Shown piece by piece: positions 8,420 through 17,547 of a stretch of DNA of 64,000 nt; the first letter of the stretch is position 1, and each line of letters starts with the position of its first letter. The stretch is from Pseudomonadales bacterium (GTDB lineage: Bacteria; Pseudomonadota; Gammaproteobacteria; Pseudomonadales; Azotimanducaceae). The notes below the pieces were generated by a model, which did not search any database, was not told where the DNA came from, and saw only the letters and a program-made list of their open reading frames with translations. Position numbers and translations under genes: made by a program. The stretch lies in the NCBI GenBank assembly GCA_024234635.1, contig JACKNX010000003.1, forward strand, positions 248,001 to 312,000, written 5' to 3'.

Positions 8420-9664
8420 TCAGAAATTTTCCCCGAGCCACTGTCTGAATCTGCTGAACCGTCCCTTTCCGCCGCGCTTGTCGCGCCCCCGGCTTTCTTC
8501 TTCTCTTTGCTTTCCGTAGAGCAATAGACCAACGCCCGTGGCGTAGATCGGATTGCGTACGATTTCTTTCATCCCCTGTACATGCTTGGGCATGCCCAGG
8601 CTTACCGGCATGTGGAATATCTCCTCCGCCAGTTCAATCACTCCTTCCATCTTCGAGGCACCACCCGTGAGCACAACACCCGCGGCAATGGCATCCTCAT
8701 ACCCGCTTCGTCTGAGCTCCGCCTGGATCAGCGTGAACAACTCGTCGTACCGCGGCTCAACGACTTCCGCCAGCGCCTGACGTGACAGTTCACGTGCCGG
8801 CTTGTCACCGACCCCGGGTACCTGGATGTGTTCGTCGACGCCCGCAAGCTGGGCCAGCGCACAGGCGTAGCGGATTTTTATCTCTTCCGCGCTGTTCGTC
8901 GGTGTGCGCAAGGCCACGGCAATATCGTTGGTCACCTGATCGCCAGCGATTGGAATCACCGCGGTATGCCGGATCGCGCCATCGGCGAATACGGCAATGT
9001 CCGTGGTACCACCGCCGATGTCGATGAGGCAGACACCAAGATTGCGTTCGTCATCGCCGAGCACCGCGTAGCTGGAAGCAAGCTGCTCAAGAATGATGTC
9101 GTTGACCCGAAGCCCGCACCGTTCGACGCATTTCTCGATGTTCTGTGAAGCGTTCACTGCGCAGGTGACCATGTGCACACGGGCTTCCAGACGTACTCCG
9201 GACATCCCAAGTGGTTCACGGATGCCTTCCTGATGATCGATAACGTAGTCCTGCGGGAGCACGTGCAGGATACGCTGGTCGGCGGGAATTGCCAGCGCCT
9301 GCGCGCTTTCCATGACGCGTTCGATGTCCTGTTGCGACACTTCGCGTTCCCTGACAGCGACATTTCCCTGCGAGTTGATGCTGCGGATATGGCTGCCCGC
9401 GATGCCAACGTAGACGGACTCGATACGCCCCCCCGCCATCAACTCGGCTTCTTCCACGGCACGCTGCACACTGTGCGTGGTGGACTCTATGTTCACCACC
9501 ATCCCTTTCTTCAGCCCGCTGGACGTATGCGAGCCAATGCCAATGATTTCCAGCTGGCCGTCCGGCGTGACCTCGGCAACGATGCAGGCAACCTTGTTGG
9601 TACCGATATCCAGCGCCACGATGCGTGGATTGGTGGGTTCGGATCTCGCCTTCAGTGATTTCAT
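8420..9664 (-). CDS. ftsA: Cell division protein FtsA
   Basis: A 414-residue actin-like ATPase that tethers FtsZ to the membrane. Phosphate-binding motifs are ALDIGTNKVACIV near residues 18-30 and DIGGGTTDIAVF near 210. The C-terminal stretch GKGRFSRFRQWLGENF is an amphipathic membrane-targeting helix. It starts 1 bp after the ftsQ stop and lies 11 bp before ftsZ, the usual ftsQ-ftsA-ftsZ order. Confidence 0.97.
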   Translation of the reverse strand: MKSLKARSEPTNPRIVALDIGTNKVACIVAEVTPDGQLEIIGIGSHTSSGLKKGMVVNIESTTHSVQRAVEEAELMAGGRIESVYVGIAGSHIRSINSQGNVAVREREVSQQDIERVMESAQALAIPADQRILHVLPQDYVIDHQEGIREPLGMSGVRLEARVHMVTCAVNASQNIEKCVERCGLRVNDIILEQLASSYAVLGDDERNLGVCLIDIGGGTTDIAVFADGAIRHTAVIPIAGDQVTNDIAVALRTPTNSAEEIKIRYACALAQLAGVDEHIQVPGVGDKPARELSRQALAEVVEPRYDELFTLIQAELRRSGYEDAIAAGVVLTGGASKMEGVIELAEEIFHMPVSLGMPKHVQGMKEIVRNPIYATGVGLLLYGKQREEESRGRDKRGGKGRFSRFRQWLGENF

Positions 9665-9665
9665 A

Positions 9666-10373
9666 TCACTCGCTCACTACCGTGTTGTTCGCGACCATTT
9701 CGCGAAAACCTATCGCAACGCCTTCCGGGTATCGTGTGTCCACGTAGGCAATCATCGACTCGCCGACAGCGCTGCGATGGTGCCAGCTACGCAGGAACCG
9801 GTGCATGCGCGCCACCACGTCGTCCGCACCCAGCGCCACGCGCAGATCGTTGGCAAAATAGATCTGCCATTCCCCGATGCGATCCTGATGCAGGGCCACC
9901 GGGTGCAGATCTTCCGCTGCCGCCAGTTCGCCGAGCACCCGGAACATGCCCACGGCCTCCATCGGTGATGCCAGCTCACACTCGAGTTCCGGCAGGCCAC
10001 CAATGACATCGGGACTGTCGATGACGCCTCCCGTGGACGTGAGATACCGATCGCGGTTCCAGCGTGCAATCGGCGTCGCCTTCACAACCTCCACCTGCAG
10101 CCGATCCGGCCACACGCGCCGGACTGTGACATCGCGAATCCATGCCAGTTGCCCAGTTGCCCGCGCAAGCTCTCCGATGTCGACACTCAACAGACCGCCG
10201 TGCAGCTGATCGCGCACGACACCAGAGACCTGATCGATTTCCGCTTCGCTCAACGGGCCACTGACCGTCACGTCGCGAATGGGGACATCCAGCCTCCACC
10301 ACACAAGCGTGCCGGCGACCAGCAGCAGCAATAGCAGCGCGGCTTTGATCAGCAGACGCACGTTAACCGCCAT
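9666..10373 (-). CDS. ftsQ: Cell division protein FtsQ
   Basis: A 235-residue bitopic divisome protein. One membrane helix (about residues 8-25, AALLLLLLVAGTLVWW) leads into a periplasmic POTRA domain (about 30-100) and a beta domain with WNRDRYLTSTGGVID. FtsQ joins FtsB and FtsL. Its start overlaps the 3' end of murC by 11 bp. Normally ddlB, often with murB, separates murC from ftsQ; neither is here. Confidence 0.93.
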   Translation of the reverse strand: MAVNVRLLIKAALLLLLLVAGTLVWWRLDVPIRDVTVSGPLSEAEIDQVSGVVRDQLHGGLLSVDIGELARATGQLAWIRDVTVRRVWPDRLQVEVVKATPIARWNRDRYLTSTGGVIDSPDVIGGLPELECELASPMEAVGMFRVLGELAAAEDLHPVALHQDRIGEWQIYFANDLRVALGADDVVARMHRFLRSWHHRSAVGESMIAYVDTRYPEGVAIGFREMVANNTVVSE

Positions 10374-11784
10374 GCTGCTCTCCCATCAGTTCCCGCGACA
10401 CCTGGCTCACGTTACCGGCTCCCTGAACGATGAGCACATCGTCCGGGCGGACGAGCCCGGCAAGCACTTCGAGCGCTTCCGCGGTGTCGGCCGCGAAAAC
10501 CGGGTCAACGGAACCCCGGGCACGCAACCCCTGACACAAGGCCCTGCCATCGGCACCGGGGATCGGCACTTCGCCCGCCGCATACACATCGAGCACGATG
10601 AGCGTATCCAGGTGCGAAAGTACGCGCACGAATTCGTCGAACAGATCCCGGGTCCTGGAATACCGATGCGGCTGAAAGACCATGCCGATGCGCCGCTCCG
10701 GCCACACGCGTCTGGCGGTCTTCAGCACAGCCTCCACTTCCGTGGGATGGTGCCCGTAGTCATCAACCAGCAGAAAGGTACCGCCTTCCGGGTGCGGGAG
10801 TTCATGGGTCTGGAACCTGCGACCAACGCCACCGAACGACGCGAGACCCTGCTCGATGGCTGTGTCCGCCAGCCCTTCTTCCGTTGCCACGGCAATCGCC
10901 GCCAGCGCATTCCGGATGTTGTGCTCACCCGGTATCGACATCTCGATGCGCAGATCCGCCCTGGACGGACGCACCGCACGAAAGCGCCAGCGCAGCCCCG
11001 CCGCCTCCACATCCACTGCCCGGTACGCGGCATCGTCGCTGAAGCCGTACGTCAGCATCGGGCGGGAGATGCGCGGCAGGATCGCTCGCACCTCCGGATC
11101 ATCGATGCAGACCACCGCTGTCCCATAGAATGGCAACCGGTGCACGAAGGCGATGAAGGTGTCCTTGAGACGGTCGAAATCCTGCCCGTAGGTCGCCATG
11201 TGATCGCGGTCGATGTTTGTGATCACTGCGCACATGGGTTGCAGAAACAGGAACGAAGCGTCACTTTCATCAGCTTCCGCAATCAGATATCGACCAGCAC
11301 CCAGCCGCGCATTGGTGCCCGCATGATTCAGCAGCCCGCCAATGACAAACGTCGGATCAAGGCCCGCCGCTTCGAACACACTGGTAATCAGACTCGTGGT
11401 CGTGGTCTTGCCGTGCGTACCGGCCACGGCGATCCCATGCCGGTAGCGCATCAGTTCGCCAAGCATTTCCGCCCTCGGAATGACCGCAATCCTTTGTTCA
11501 AACGCCGCCTTCACTTCGGGGTTCGTTTCGTCCACGGCGGACGACGTGACCACCACGTCAGCGGATCCGATATGTCGCGCATCATGGCCGATACTGATCC
11601 GGGCACCCAGTTCCGCAAGGCGACGGGTATTGGCGCCAGCCTGCAGATCGGATCCGGTGATCTGATACCCCTGATTGATCAGAACCTCGGCAATGCCGCA
11701 CATACCGGCACCGCCTATACCCACGAAGTGGATGTTGCGTACACGTCCCATTTCCGGCACGTAGCGAATGACGTCAGGTGCCAC
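10363..11784 (-). CDS. murC: UDP-N-acetylmuramate--L-alanine ligase MurC
   Basis: A 473-residue ligase adding L-Ala to UDP-MurNAc in the cytoplasm. HFVGIGGAGMCGIAEV is the N-terminal nucleotide-binding loop; AVAGTHGKTTTTSLI is the ATP-binding P-loop; DDYGHHPTEV marks the C-terminal domain. I chose GTG at 11784 because GGAGGG lies 6 nt upstream, while the in-frame ATG at 11751 has no good ribosome site. This start lies inside ftsW, an 11-bp overlap. The murG gene usually placed between ftsW and murC is absent. Confidence 0.96.
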   Translation of the reverse strand: MAPDVIRYVPEMGRVRNIHFVGIGGAGMCGIAEVLINQGYQITGSDLQAGANTRRLAELGARISIGHDARHIGSADVVVTSSAVDETNPEVKAAFEQRIAVIPRAEMLGELMRYRHGIAVAGTHGKTTTTSLITSVFEAAGLDPTFVIGGLLNHAGTNARLGAGRYLIAEADESDASFLFLQPMCAVITNIDRDHMATYGQDFDRLKDTFIAFVHRLPFYGTAVVCIDDPEVRAILPRISRPMLTYGFSDDAAYRAVDVEAAGLRWRFRAVRPSRADLRIEMSIPGEHNIRNALAAIAVATEEGLADTAIEQGLASFGGVGRRFQTHELPHPEGGTFLLVDDYGHHPTEVEAVLKTARRVWPERRIGMVFQPHRYSRTRDLFDEFVRVLSHLDTLIVLDVYAAGEVPIPGADGRALCQGLRARGSVDPVFAADTAEALEVLAGLVRPDDVLIVQGAGNVSQVSRELMGEQHGG

Positions 11785-12937
11785 GTCGAGCCCTCCGTCC
11801 ACGAACCGGTTGACGCATCTCATGGGCTGCCTCGATATCCCCACGCAGCACCATCGCGAACAACATGCAGGAGAACAGCAGGCTGTTGCCGCCATAGCTG
11901 ACGAAAGGCAGGGTCAGCCCCTTGGTGGGCAGACTGCCTGTGCAGACCCCCACATGCACCAGGAACTGCAGGGCGAAAATCAATCCGGTGCCGTAACACA
12001 GGTAGCCCGCAAACCGTCGCTCCGCCAACAGATGATCCCTGCCACGCCGCCAGATACCGAGCACCAGCACCAGGAACAGCAACATCACCAGCGCCACGCC
12101 GGGCAGGCCCAGTTCCTCTGCCGTGACAGCGAAGATGAAATCGTTGTACATCTCCGGCAGAAAACCCAGCTTCTGAACACTCTCCCCGAGACCGCGCCCC
12201 CAGATGTCGCTGCGACCGAACGCGAAGAGCGAGCCCAGCAATTGCATGTCGGAGCCATACGGATCATCCGTTGGATCGGCGTAGGCCGTCATACGCGCCA
12301 TTGCATGGGGATGGACCTGCACGAGCAGCCAGCCAACAACCAATGCAATGGCCGACAGCATGAGGAAGTGACGAATCCGGCCTCCGCCGATAAACAACAT
12401 GCCTGCAACAGTCAGGCCGATGACAAACGCACCACCGAAATCCGGCTCCCAAACCAGCAGACCGCACAGCACGCCCACCACCACGAGTGGTTTGAACAGC
12501 ATCAGCGAGCGGTCGCCGAGCAGATGACCGAAGCGCTCCAGATAGCCGGCCATATAGACGACGACCAACGGCTTGGCCACCTCGGACACCTGTAAAGTGC
12601 CAAGACCAAGGCTCACCCAGCGCGTCGCCCCGTTGAGCGTGATTCCAATGCCGGGAACGACTACGGCGGAAGCTACAACCAGCGCCGCCAACATCCCCAC
12701 CTGATGCAGTTTCCGCGACCAGTTGAGCGGCAGGCACAACACGGTGGCAAAGGCGAGCAGGGAGACAAAAAGGTAGAGCAGATGCGTACGCGTGAAGCCG
12801 GGCAGATTCGCGGTGGCGGACGCCACCATGCAGATGCCCAGGGTCAAAAGTCCCATCCAGGCCAGCGTCGTCCAGGTAACACCGCGACGATCGATGAATG
12901 CAGGCGTTGGCGGCAGGTATGGCATTGCGGTGCTCAT
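11774..12937 (-). CDS. ftsW: Peptidoglycan glycosyltransferase FtsW (SEDS)
   Basis: A 387-residue polytopic SEDS-family protein with about ten membrane segments. FtsW polymerises lipid II at the septum together with FtsI. Conserved parts are NGATRWVSLGLGTLQVSE, EPDFGGAFV (catalytic Asp region) and LTLPFVSYGGNSLL. The ATG at 12937 overlaps the murD stop as ATGA, so translation is coupled. It runs straight into murC with an 11-bp overlap. Confidence 0.97.
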   Translation of the reverse strand: MSTAMPYLPPTPAFIDRRGVTWTTLAWMGLLTLGICMVASATANLPGFTRTHLLYLFVSLLAFATVLCLPLNWSRKLHQVGMLAALVVASAVVVPGIGITLNGATRWVSLGLGTLQVSEVAKPLVVVYMAGYLERFGHLLGDRSLMLFKPLVVVGVLCGLLVWEPDFGGAFVIGLTVAGMLFIGGGRIRHFLMLSAIALVVGWLLVQVHPHAMARMTAYADPTDDPYGSDMQLLGSLFAFGRSDIWGRGLGESVQKLGFLPEMYNDFIFAVTAEELGLPGVALVMLLFLVLVLGIWRRGRDHLLAERRFAGYLCYGTGLIFALQFLVHVGVCTGSLPTKGLTLPFVSYGGNSLLFSCMLFAMVLRGDIEAAHEMRQPVRGRRARRGT

Positions 12938-14262
12938 ACCGGCAGTTCTCCGACCAGGCTCACGAAACGGCGACCACGCTCGCCGTAGTTGGCAAACATG
13001 TCGAGGCTGGCACAGGCCGGCGCCAGCAGGACGCAATCGCCGCACCGCGCCTCCGAGGCAGCGGACAAAACCGCGGCCTGAAATCCGTCCGCATCGATGA
13101 GCGGTACCGCACCGTCGAGGGCATCGCGCAGGCGCCCTGCATCGCGTCCATAGAGCACAACGGCTCGCAGACTGCCTGCCAGCGCGCGCAGCGGGCCGAA
13201 GTCCGCACCTTTGCCATCGCCGCCGGCCAGCAGCACGATGCGCCCGCCTTCGCCGAGAGTTGGTGCAATACCCTGAACCGCGGCAATGGTCGCGCCAACG
13301 TTCGTCGCTTTGCTGTCATTGACGAATCGCACGCCGCGTTTCTCGGCCACCGTTTCACAACGATGAGGCAGGGCCTGGAAATCGTGAGCGACCCGGTCGA
13401 GAGCCCCCGCGCTCAGGGTCAGATCGTCCAGCACCGCGCAGGCTGCCAGGAAATTCTCCTGGTTATGCAAGCCCGCCAGTCGGAGGCTGGCAACCGGAAG
13501 CAGCGCCGCATCGCCGCGGGCAAACCAGAGCTCACCGTGCTGTCGGCGTCGCCCCCATTCGCCCATACCCGGCGCATCCAGGCCGAAACTCGTTCGTCGT
13601 CCAGGAACTTCCACGCCGGGACGCGACCGGGCGTCGGCACGATTGAACGCACAGACTGCCGCGCGTCGGTACAGCCGCGTCTTCACACCCGCATAGGTGT
13701 CGATGTCTCCATGACGATCGATATGATCTTCCGTCACATTGAGGACTGTCGCGCCGGCGAGGGCAACATCGCGCAGGCGTTCGATCTGGAAACTCGACAG
13801 TTCCAGTACGTAGTAATCAGGTTCGCCGGCCAGCAGATCAAGAGCAGGCTCGCCCAGATTGCCGCCAACCTGCACCCGGTAGCCTTCGGCTGCCAGCAAT
13901 GCGGCAGTCATCGCGGTGACCGTACTCTTGCCATTGGTGCCCGTAATGGCGAACACCGGTGCCTCGGCGGCATCAAAAAACAGCTCGATGTCACTCTGAA
14001 TCGGCAGGCCACGGCGAAGCGCGTCGGCAAGCAGGGGATGATCCAGCGCCATCCCGGGACTCACAAGCACCCGGTCGGCATCACTGAACTCATGGGACTG
14101 CATACCGAGCCGGCATTCCAGCGCCGGATGCGTTGGCAGATCAGCGAGCAGACTGTCGTCTGATCGCGTATCCAGGACCAGCAGGTCGTCTCCCTGAAGG
14201 TGCCGTATACAGGAGCGGCCCGTGACTCCCAGGCCGATGATGACCGTTCGACACCGTGTCAT
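12934..14262 (-). CDS. murD: UDP-N-acetylmuramoylalanine--D-glutamate ligase MurD
   Basis: A 442-residue ligase adding D-Glu to UDP-MurNAc-L-Ala. VIIGLGVTGRSC is the N-terminal Rossmann loop; AITGTNGKSTVTAM is the ATP loop; FVNDSKATNVGAT and LLAGGDGKGADF are C-terminal motifs. The ATG at 14262 (MTRCRTVII) overlaps the stop of a 36-codon ORF as ATGA and has no good ribosome site, so it probably depends on coupled translation. The order murE - small ORF - murD lacks murF and mraY. Confidence 0.96.
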   Translation of the reverse strand: MTRCRTVIIGLGVTGRSCIRHLQGDDLLVLDTRSDDSLLADLPTHPALECRLGMQSHEFSDADRVLVSPGMALDHPLLADALRRGLPIQSDIELFFDAAEAPVFAITGTNGKSTVTAMTAALLAAEGYRVQVGGNLGEPALDLLAGEPDYYVLELSSFQIERLRDVALAGATVLNVTEDHIDRHGDIDTYAGVKTRLYRRAAVCAFNRADARSRPGVEVPGRRTSFGLDAPGMGEWGRRRQHGELWFARGDAALLPVASLRLAGLHNQENFLAACAVLDDLTLSAGALDRVAHDFQALPHRCETVAEKRGVRFVNDSKATNVGATIAAVQGIAPTLGEGGRIVLLAGGDGKGADFGPLRALAGSLRAVVLYGRDAGRLRDALDGAVPLIDADGFQAAVLSAASEARCGDCVLLAPACASLDMFANYGERGRRFVSLVGELPV

Positions 14263-14369
14263 GAGCCGAACACCATGTGATCCGCGCGGAAAGACCGCCC
14301 TGGCCGGCCGGATGGCTTCGACGGGCCGGCGGAATCTGCGTCGCTGTAGCGCAGGATATGCCGGCCCAT
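14259..14369 (-). CDS. 36-codon ORF filling the murE-murD junction
   Basis: The ATG overlaps the murE stop (TGATG) and the TGA overlaps the murD start (ATGA), so the frame spans the junction exactly. The peptide begins MGRHILRYSDAD and ends DHMVFGS. It is rich in Gly, Ser, Pro and Arg, and has no membrane segment or motif I recognise. AGAAGG lies 10 nt before the ATG, a weak ribosome site. It resembles neither the start of MurF nor the end of MraY, the genes normally at this place. It may serve only to carry ribosomes from murE to murD, or be a scar of deletion. Confidence 0.45.
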   Translation of the reverse strand: MGRHILRYSDADSAGPSKPSGRPGRSFRADHMVFGS

Positions 14370-15805
14370 CAGTCGTACGCCTTCTGTCTGACAATTTCAC
14401 CCACGACAGTTGCGTCGCTGAACGGTACGCGTCCCGAGGCCAGCTCCTGATAGTCCTCGTGTCCCTTGCCGGCGACCAGCACCATGTCATCGCTGCTCCC
14501 ACAGGCAATCGCACGCCGAATCGCGTCCGCCCGGTCCACACACTCGTATACGCAGCCACGCCCGCGGAGACCCGCTCGCATGTCGTCCAGTATCGCCTCC
14601 GGATCTTCGCTGCGCGGATTGTCCGAGGTGAACCACAGAACGTCGGCCAGCTCCTCCGCAACCGCCGCCATCATCGGCCGCTTGCCGGCATCGCGATCGC
14701 CACCACAACCGAGGAGGCAGATCAGCTCGCCCTTGCAATGCCTGCGCAGCGCGGACAACACGGCCATCAGCGCGTCCGGAGTGTGCGCGTAGTCGATGAC
14801 CACAACAGGACCATCCGGCACCTGGAAAAATTGCATGCGCCCTGGCACCGCAGGCATTCTTCGCTGCACGTCGACCAGGGCCTCGAGGTCGAAGCCCAGA
14901 CCCGCAAGTACACCGAGCGCCGCCGCTGCATTCGCAACCGAGAATTCGCCCACAAGCGGCAACTCGAAAATCGCCTGCCCCCAGGGCGTGGACCATCGTC
15001 CCCGGATGCCCGCCGCGCCGGGACGCAGATGACTCCAGGTGATATCTCCCTTGCGGCCAAACGTGTGCACGGTCATTCGTTTGCCGATATCCGCAATCAG
15101 CGAACGCCCGAACTCATCGTCACTGTTGATGATGCCCAGTCGCATTCCGGGCAGTTCGAACAGGTGGCGCTTGGCGCTTCCGTACGCTGCCATGTCAGCG
15201 TGATAGTCGAGGTGATCACGACTGAGATTGGTAAATACTCCCGCTGCGAAGCGGACGTCATCGACCCGACCCTGGTCGAGTGCGTGCGAACTGGTTTCCA
15301 TTGCCACGTGGCGAACCCCCGCCTCCAGGAGACATGCAAGCCGCTCCTGATTGACGATGGCGCCTCCTGTCGTCGAGTCCGTCTGCTGCAGATGCCCGAA
15401 TCGCCCCCAGCCCACAGTTCCCATGTAGCCGGCGGGATGTCCCAGTGCTTCGAGCATGCTGGCAATGTGGAACGCAACCGATGTCTTGCCATTGGTTCCG
15501 GTTACACCGATGCAGTTGATCTGCTCTGATGGTTCACCATGAAGACGAGCCGCAATTTGCCCGCGTTTGCCCGCAATGGACGCATCGACGACGCACGGGA
15601 TACTCACCGGGGTTGCCGGCAACTGTTCGCAGACAACCGCTACGGCACCCCGCGCAATCGCGTCCGCGATGTAGCCATGTCCGTCAGTGACATGCCCCTT
15701 CACGGCAATGAACAGGGAGCCCGGCGCCACGCGACGGGAATCGTCGGTAACACTGGATACGTCCAGCTCAGCCACGTCCCCACCAAGCAGGTCCCGCAGG
15801 TTCAT
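14369..15805 (-). CDS. murE: UDP-MurNAc-tripeptide synthetase MurE
   Basis: A 478-residue ligase adding the third stem residue, expected to be meso-diaminopimelate, to UDP-MurNAc-dipeptide. IGVTGTNGKTSVAFH is the ATP loop and ETSSHALDQGR is typical of MurE. FTSDNPRSEDPE contains the DNPR motif linked to diaminopimelate specificity. The ATG at 15805 overlaps the ftsI stop as ATGA. The usual next gene, murF, is not present. Confidence 0.97.
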   Translation of the reverse strand: MNLRDLLGGDVAELDVSSVTDDSRRVAPGSLFIAVKGHVTDGHGYIADAIARGAVAVVCEQLPATPVSIPCVVDASIAGKRGQIAARLHGEPSEQINCIGVTGTNGKTSVAFHIASMLEALGHPAGYMGTVGWGRFGHLQQTDSTTGGAIVNQERLACLLEAGVRHVAMETSSHALDQGRVDDVRFAAGVFTNLSRDHLDYHADMAAYGSAKRHLFELPGMRLGIINSDDEFGRSLIADIGKRMTVHTFGRKGDITWSHLRPGAAGIRGRWSTPWGQAIFELPLVGEFSVANAAAALGVLAGLGFDLEALVDVQRRMPAVPGRMQFFQVPDGPVVVIDYAHTPDALMAVLSALRRHCKGELICLLGCGGDRDAGKRPMMAAVAEELADVLWFTSDNPRSEDPEAILDDMRAGLRGRGCVYECVDRADAIRRAIACGSSDDMVLVAGKGHEDYQELASGRVPFSDATVVGEIVRQKAYD

Positions 15806-17547
15806 TGCATACCCCGCGAGGCGAGCAATCGTGTATCACTTTCTTCGGTCCCTGGTGACGGTAACCGGGGAATTCCCAGCAGGCGAAGGCTGCGCTCGGC
15901 CACACGCGCAAATACCGGTGCCGCAACGGCACCACCGCCGGAAACACCTTTGCTTGGCTGATTCAGGATCACCACCATGACAATGGCTGGATTCTCGGCG
16001 GGCACCAGACCTGCGAACAACGCGGAGTGGTTGTTCTCGTCATAGCCCCGATTCCGCGCATAGATACGCGCAGTGCCGGTCTTTCCAGCCACCCGGTAGC
16101 CGGCAATGCTCGCACCATGACCTGTGCCCGCATCTTCCGTAACAGCCTCGAGCATGCTGATCATCGTTCGGGCGATCGTCGGGTCGATCACCTGTTCGCC
16201 GGCCGGCGGTGAATCCACGCGCAGGATCGACAACTCCGGTCGATTGCCAGCGCGGGCCAGCGTCAGATACGCGCGGGCCAGCTGCAGCGGCGTTACCGAA
16301 AAACCATACCCATACGCCCAGGTCAGACGATCGACCTCCCGCTCCAGCCGCCGCGCATCCAGCAAGCCCGAATGCTCGGCGGGTAAACCGCTGCCCGTCC
16401 GCGAGCCAAAGCCGACGCGCTTGAGAACGCTGTAGGTGGCGTCCCGGTCCAGCTGCATGGCGAGCTTCACGATACCAACCTGACTGGATTTCTTGAGCAC
16501 ACCCGTCAGGGAAAGCGTTCGGTAGTTGACCGGGTCCTTAACCGGCAGCCGTCCGGCCTGGAAATAGCCCGGGTTCGTATCGAATTCGCTGTCTGGGGAG
16601 AACTTTCCCGACTCAAGCCCGGCAATCGCCGTGAACGGCTTTGCCGTGGAGCCGGGCTCCAGTGGCGCGATGATCGCCGCGTTCGCCAGCCCGGCGAGGT
16701 CCGCGGGTAGTGGCTGATTGGGATTGAGGGATGGCTGGTTGGCGAGCGCCAGGATTTCACCGGTGCGTGCATCCAGCATGACAAGTGAACCAGACGCCGC
16801 GTCGTGACCCGCACAGGCTGCTTTCAGTTCACGATACGCCTGGTACTGCAGCCTGAGGTCGATGGACAACGTCACGTCCTCACCGTCCTTGGGTGGCGTA
16901 ACGACACCGAGATCGTCGATGTTGTGGCTGTCCCGATCACGCACCACACGTCGGACGCCAGGTTGCATGCGCAGGCGATCGTTGAAGGCCAATTCGATGC
17001 CGCCCCGGCCTTCTTCGACGGGAGCAAGGGATTCCCGGTCGCTATCGGCGTCGCGCACCTGGCCCATGAAGCCGACAACCTGAACAGCCACTTCTCCCGC
17101 CGGATAGTAGCGTCGGTAGGTGGTTTCGAGTCGTACGCCAGGAACTTCCAGGGCGCGCACGCGCTGAGCGGCATTCCATTCCACCTGCCTGGCCAGCAAC
17201 GTGTAGCCGATGCGCCGGTCATTCAGGCGGCGCTCGAGATCGTCCCCGTCCAGCGCGAGTACTTGCGCCAGTGCGCGGGCCTGAGCGGGCTTTACTACCG
17301 CGTTCGCCTTCATGTACTTCGGTTCGGCAAAAATCTTGTAGACCGGCGTACTGATGGCCAGCGGCTCGCCCCAGCGATCACGAATGACACCACGCCTTGC
17401 GGGCATGCGCTCCATGCGGTCGGATCGTTTCGCGGCTTCCGCCTGGAGCAACGGGCGTTGCACGACCATCAGATCCACAACGCGATAACCCAGCAACACC
17501 GTACCGCCAAGAAACGCAAGCGCGAGGAAATGATGGCGCCAGCTCAT
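15802..17547 (-). CDS. ftsI: Peptidoglycan D,D-transpeptidase FtsI (PBP3)
   Basis: A 581-residue septal transpeptidase with one N-terminal membrane helix (about 7-30), a dimerisation region and a C-terminal penicillin-binding domain. The SxxK motif is S300-T-A-K and the KTG motif is K489-T-G-T. The second motif, expected SxN, reads S354-S355-Q356, with Gln encoded by CAG at 16480-16482. FtsI cross-links septal peptidoglycan with FtsW. It overlaps ftsL and murE by 4 bp each. Confidence 0.96.
   Translation of the reverse strand: MSWRHHFLALAFLGGTVLLGYRVVDLMVVQRPLLQAEAAKRSDRMERMPARRGVIRDRWGEPLAISTPVYKIFAEPKYMKANAVVKPAQARALAQVLALDGDDLERRLNDRRIGYTLLARQVEWNAAQRVRALEVPGVRLETTYRRYYPAGEVAVQVVGFMGQVRDADSDRESLAPVEEGRGGIELAFNDRLRMQPGVRRVVRDRDSHNIDDLGVVTPPKDGEDVTLSIDLRLQYQAYRELKAACAGHDAASGSLVMLDARTGEILALANQPSLNPNQPLPADLAGLANAAIIAPLEPGSTAKPFTAIAGLESGKFSPDSEFDTNPGYFQAGRLPVKDPVNYRTLSLTGVLKKSSQVGIVKLAMQLDRDATYSVLKRVGFGSRTGSGLPAEHSGLLDARRLEREVDRLTWAYGYGFSVTPLQLARAYLTLARAGNRPELSILRVDSPPAGEQVIDPTIARTMISMLEAVTEDAGTGHGASIAGYRVAGKTGTARIYARNRGYDENNHSALFAGLVPAENPAIVMVVILNQPSKGVSGGGAVAAPVFARVAERSLRLLGIPRLPSPGTEESDTRLLASRGMQ

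Noticed and set aside
10279..11901. 540-codon open frame opposite murC
   Set aside because: Antisense shadow of murC, no family motifs.
14262..14661. Upstream extension of murD to 575 residues
   Set aside because: The extra 133 residues overlap murE in another frame and resemble no MurD; ATG 14262 gives the family length.
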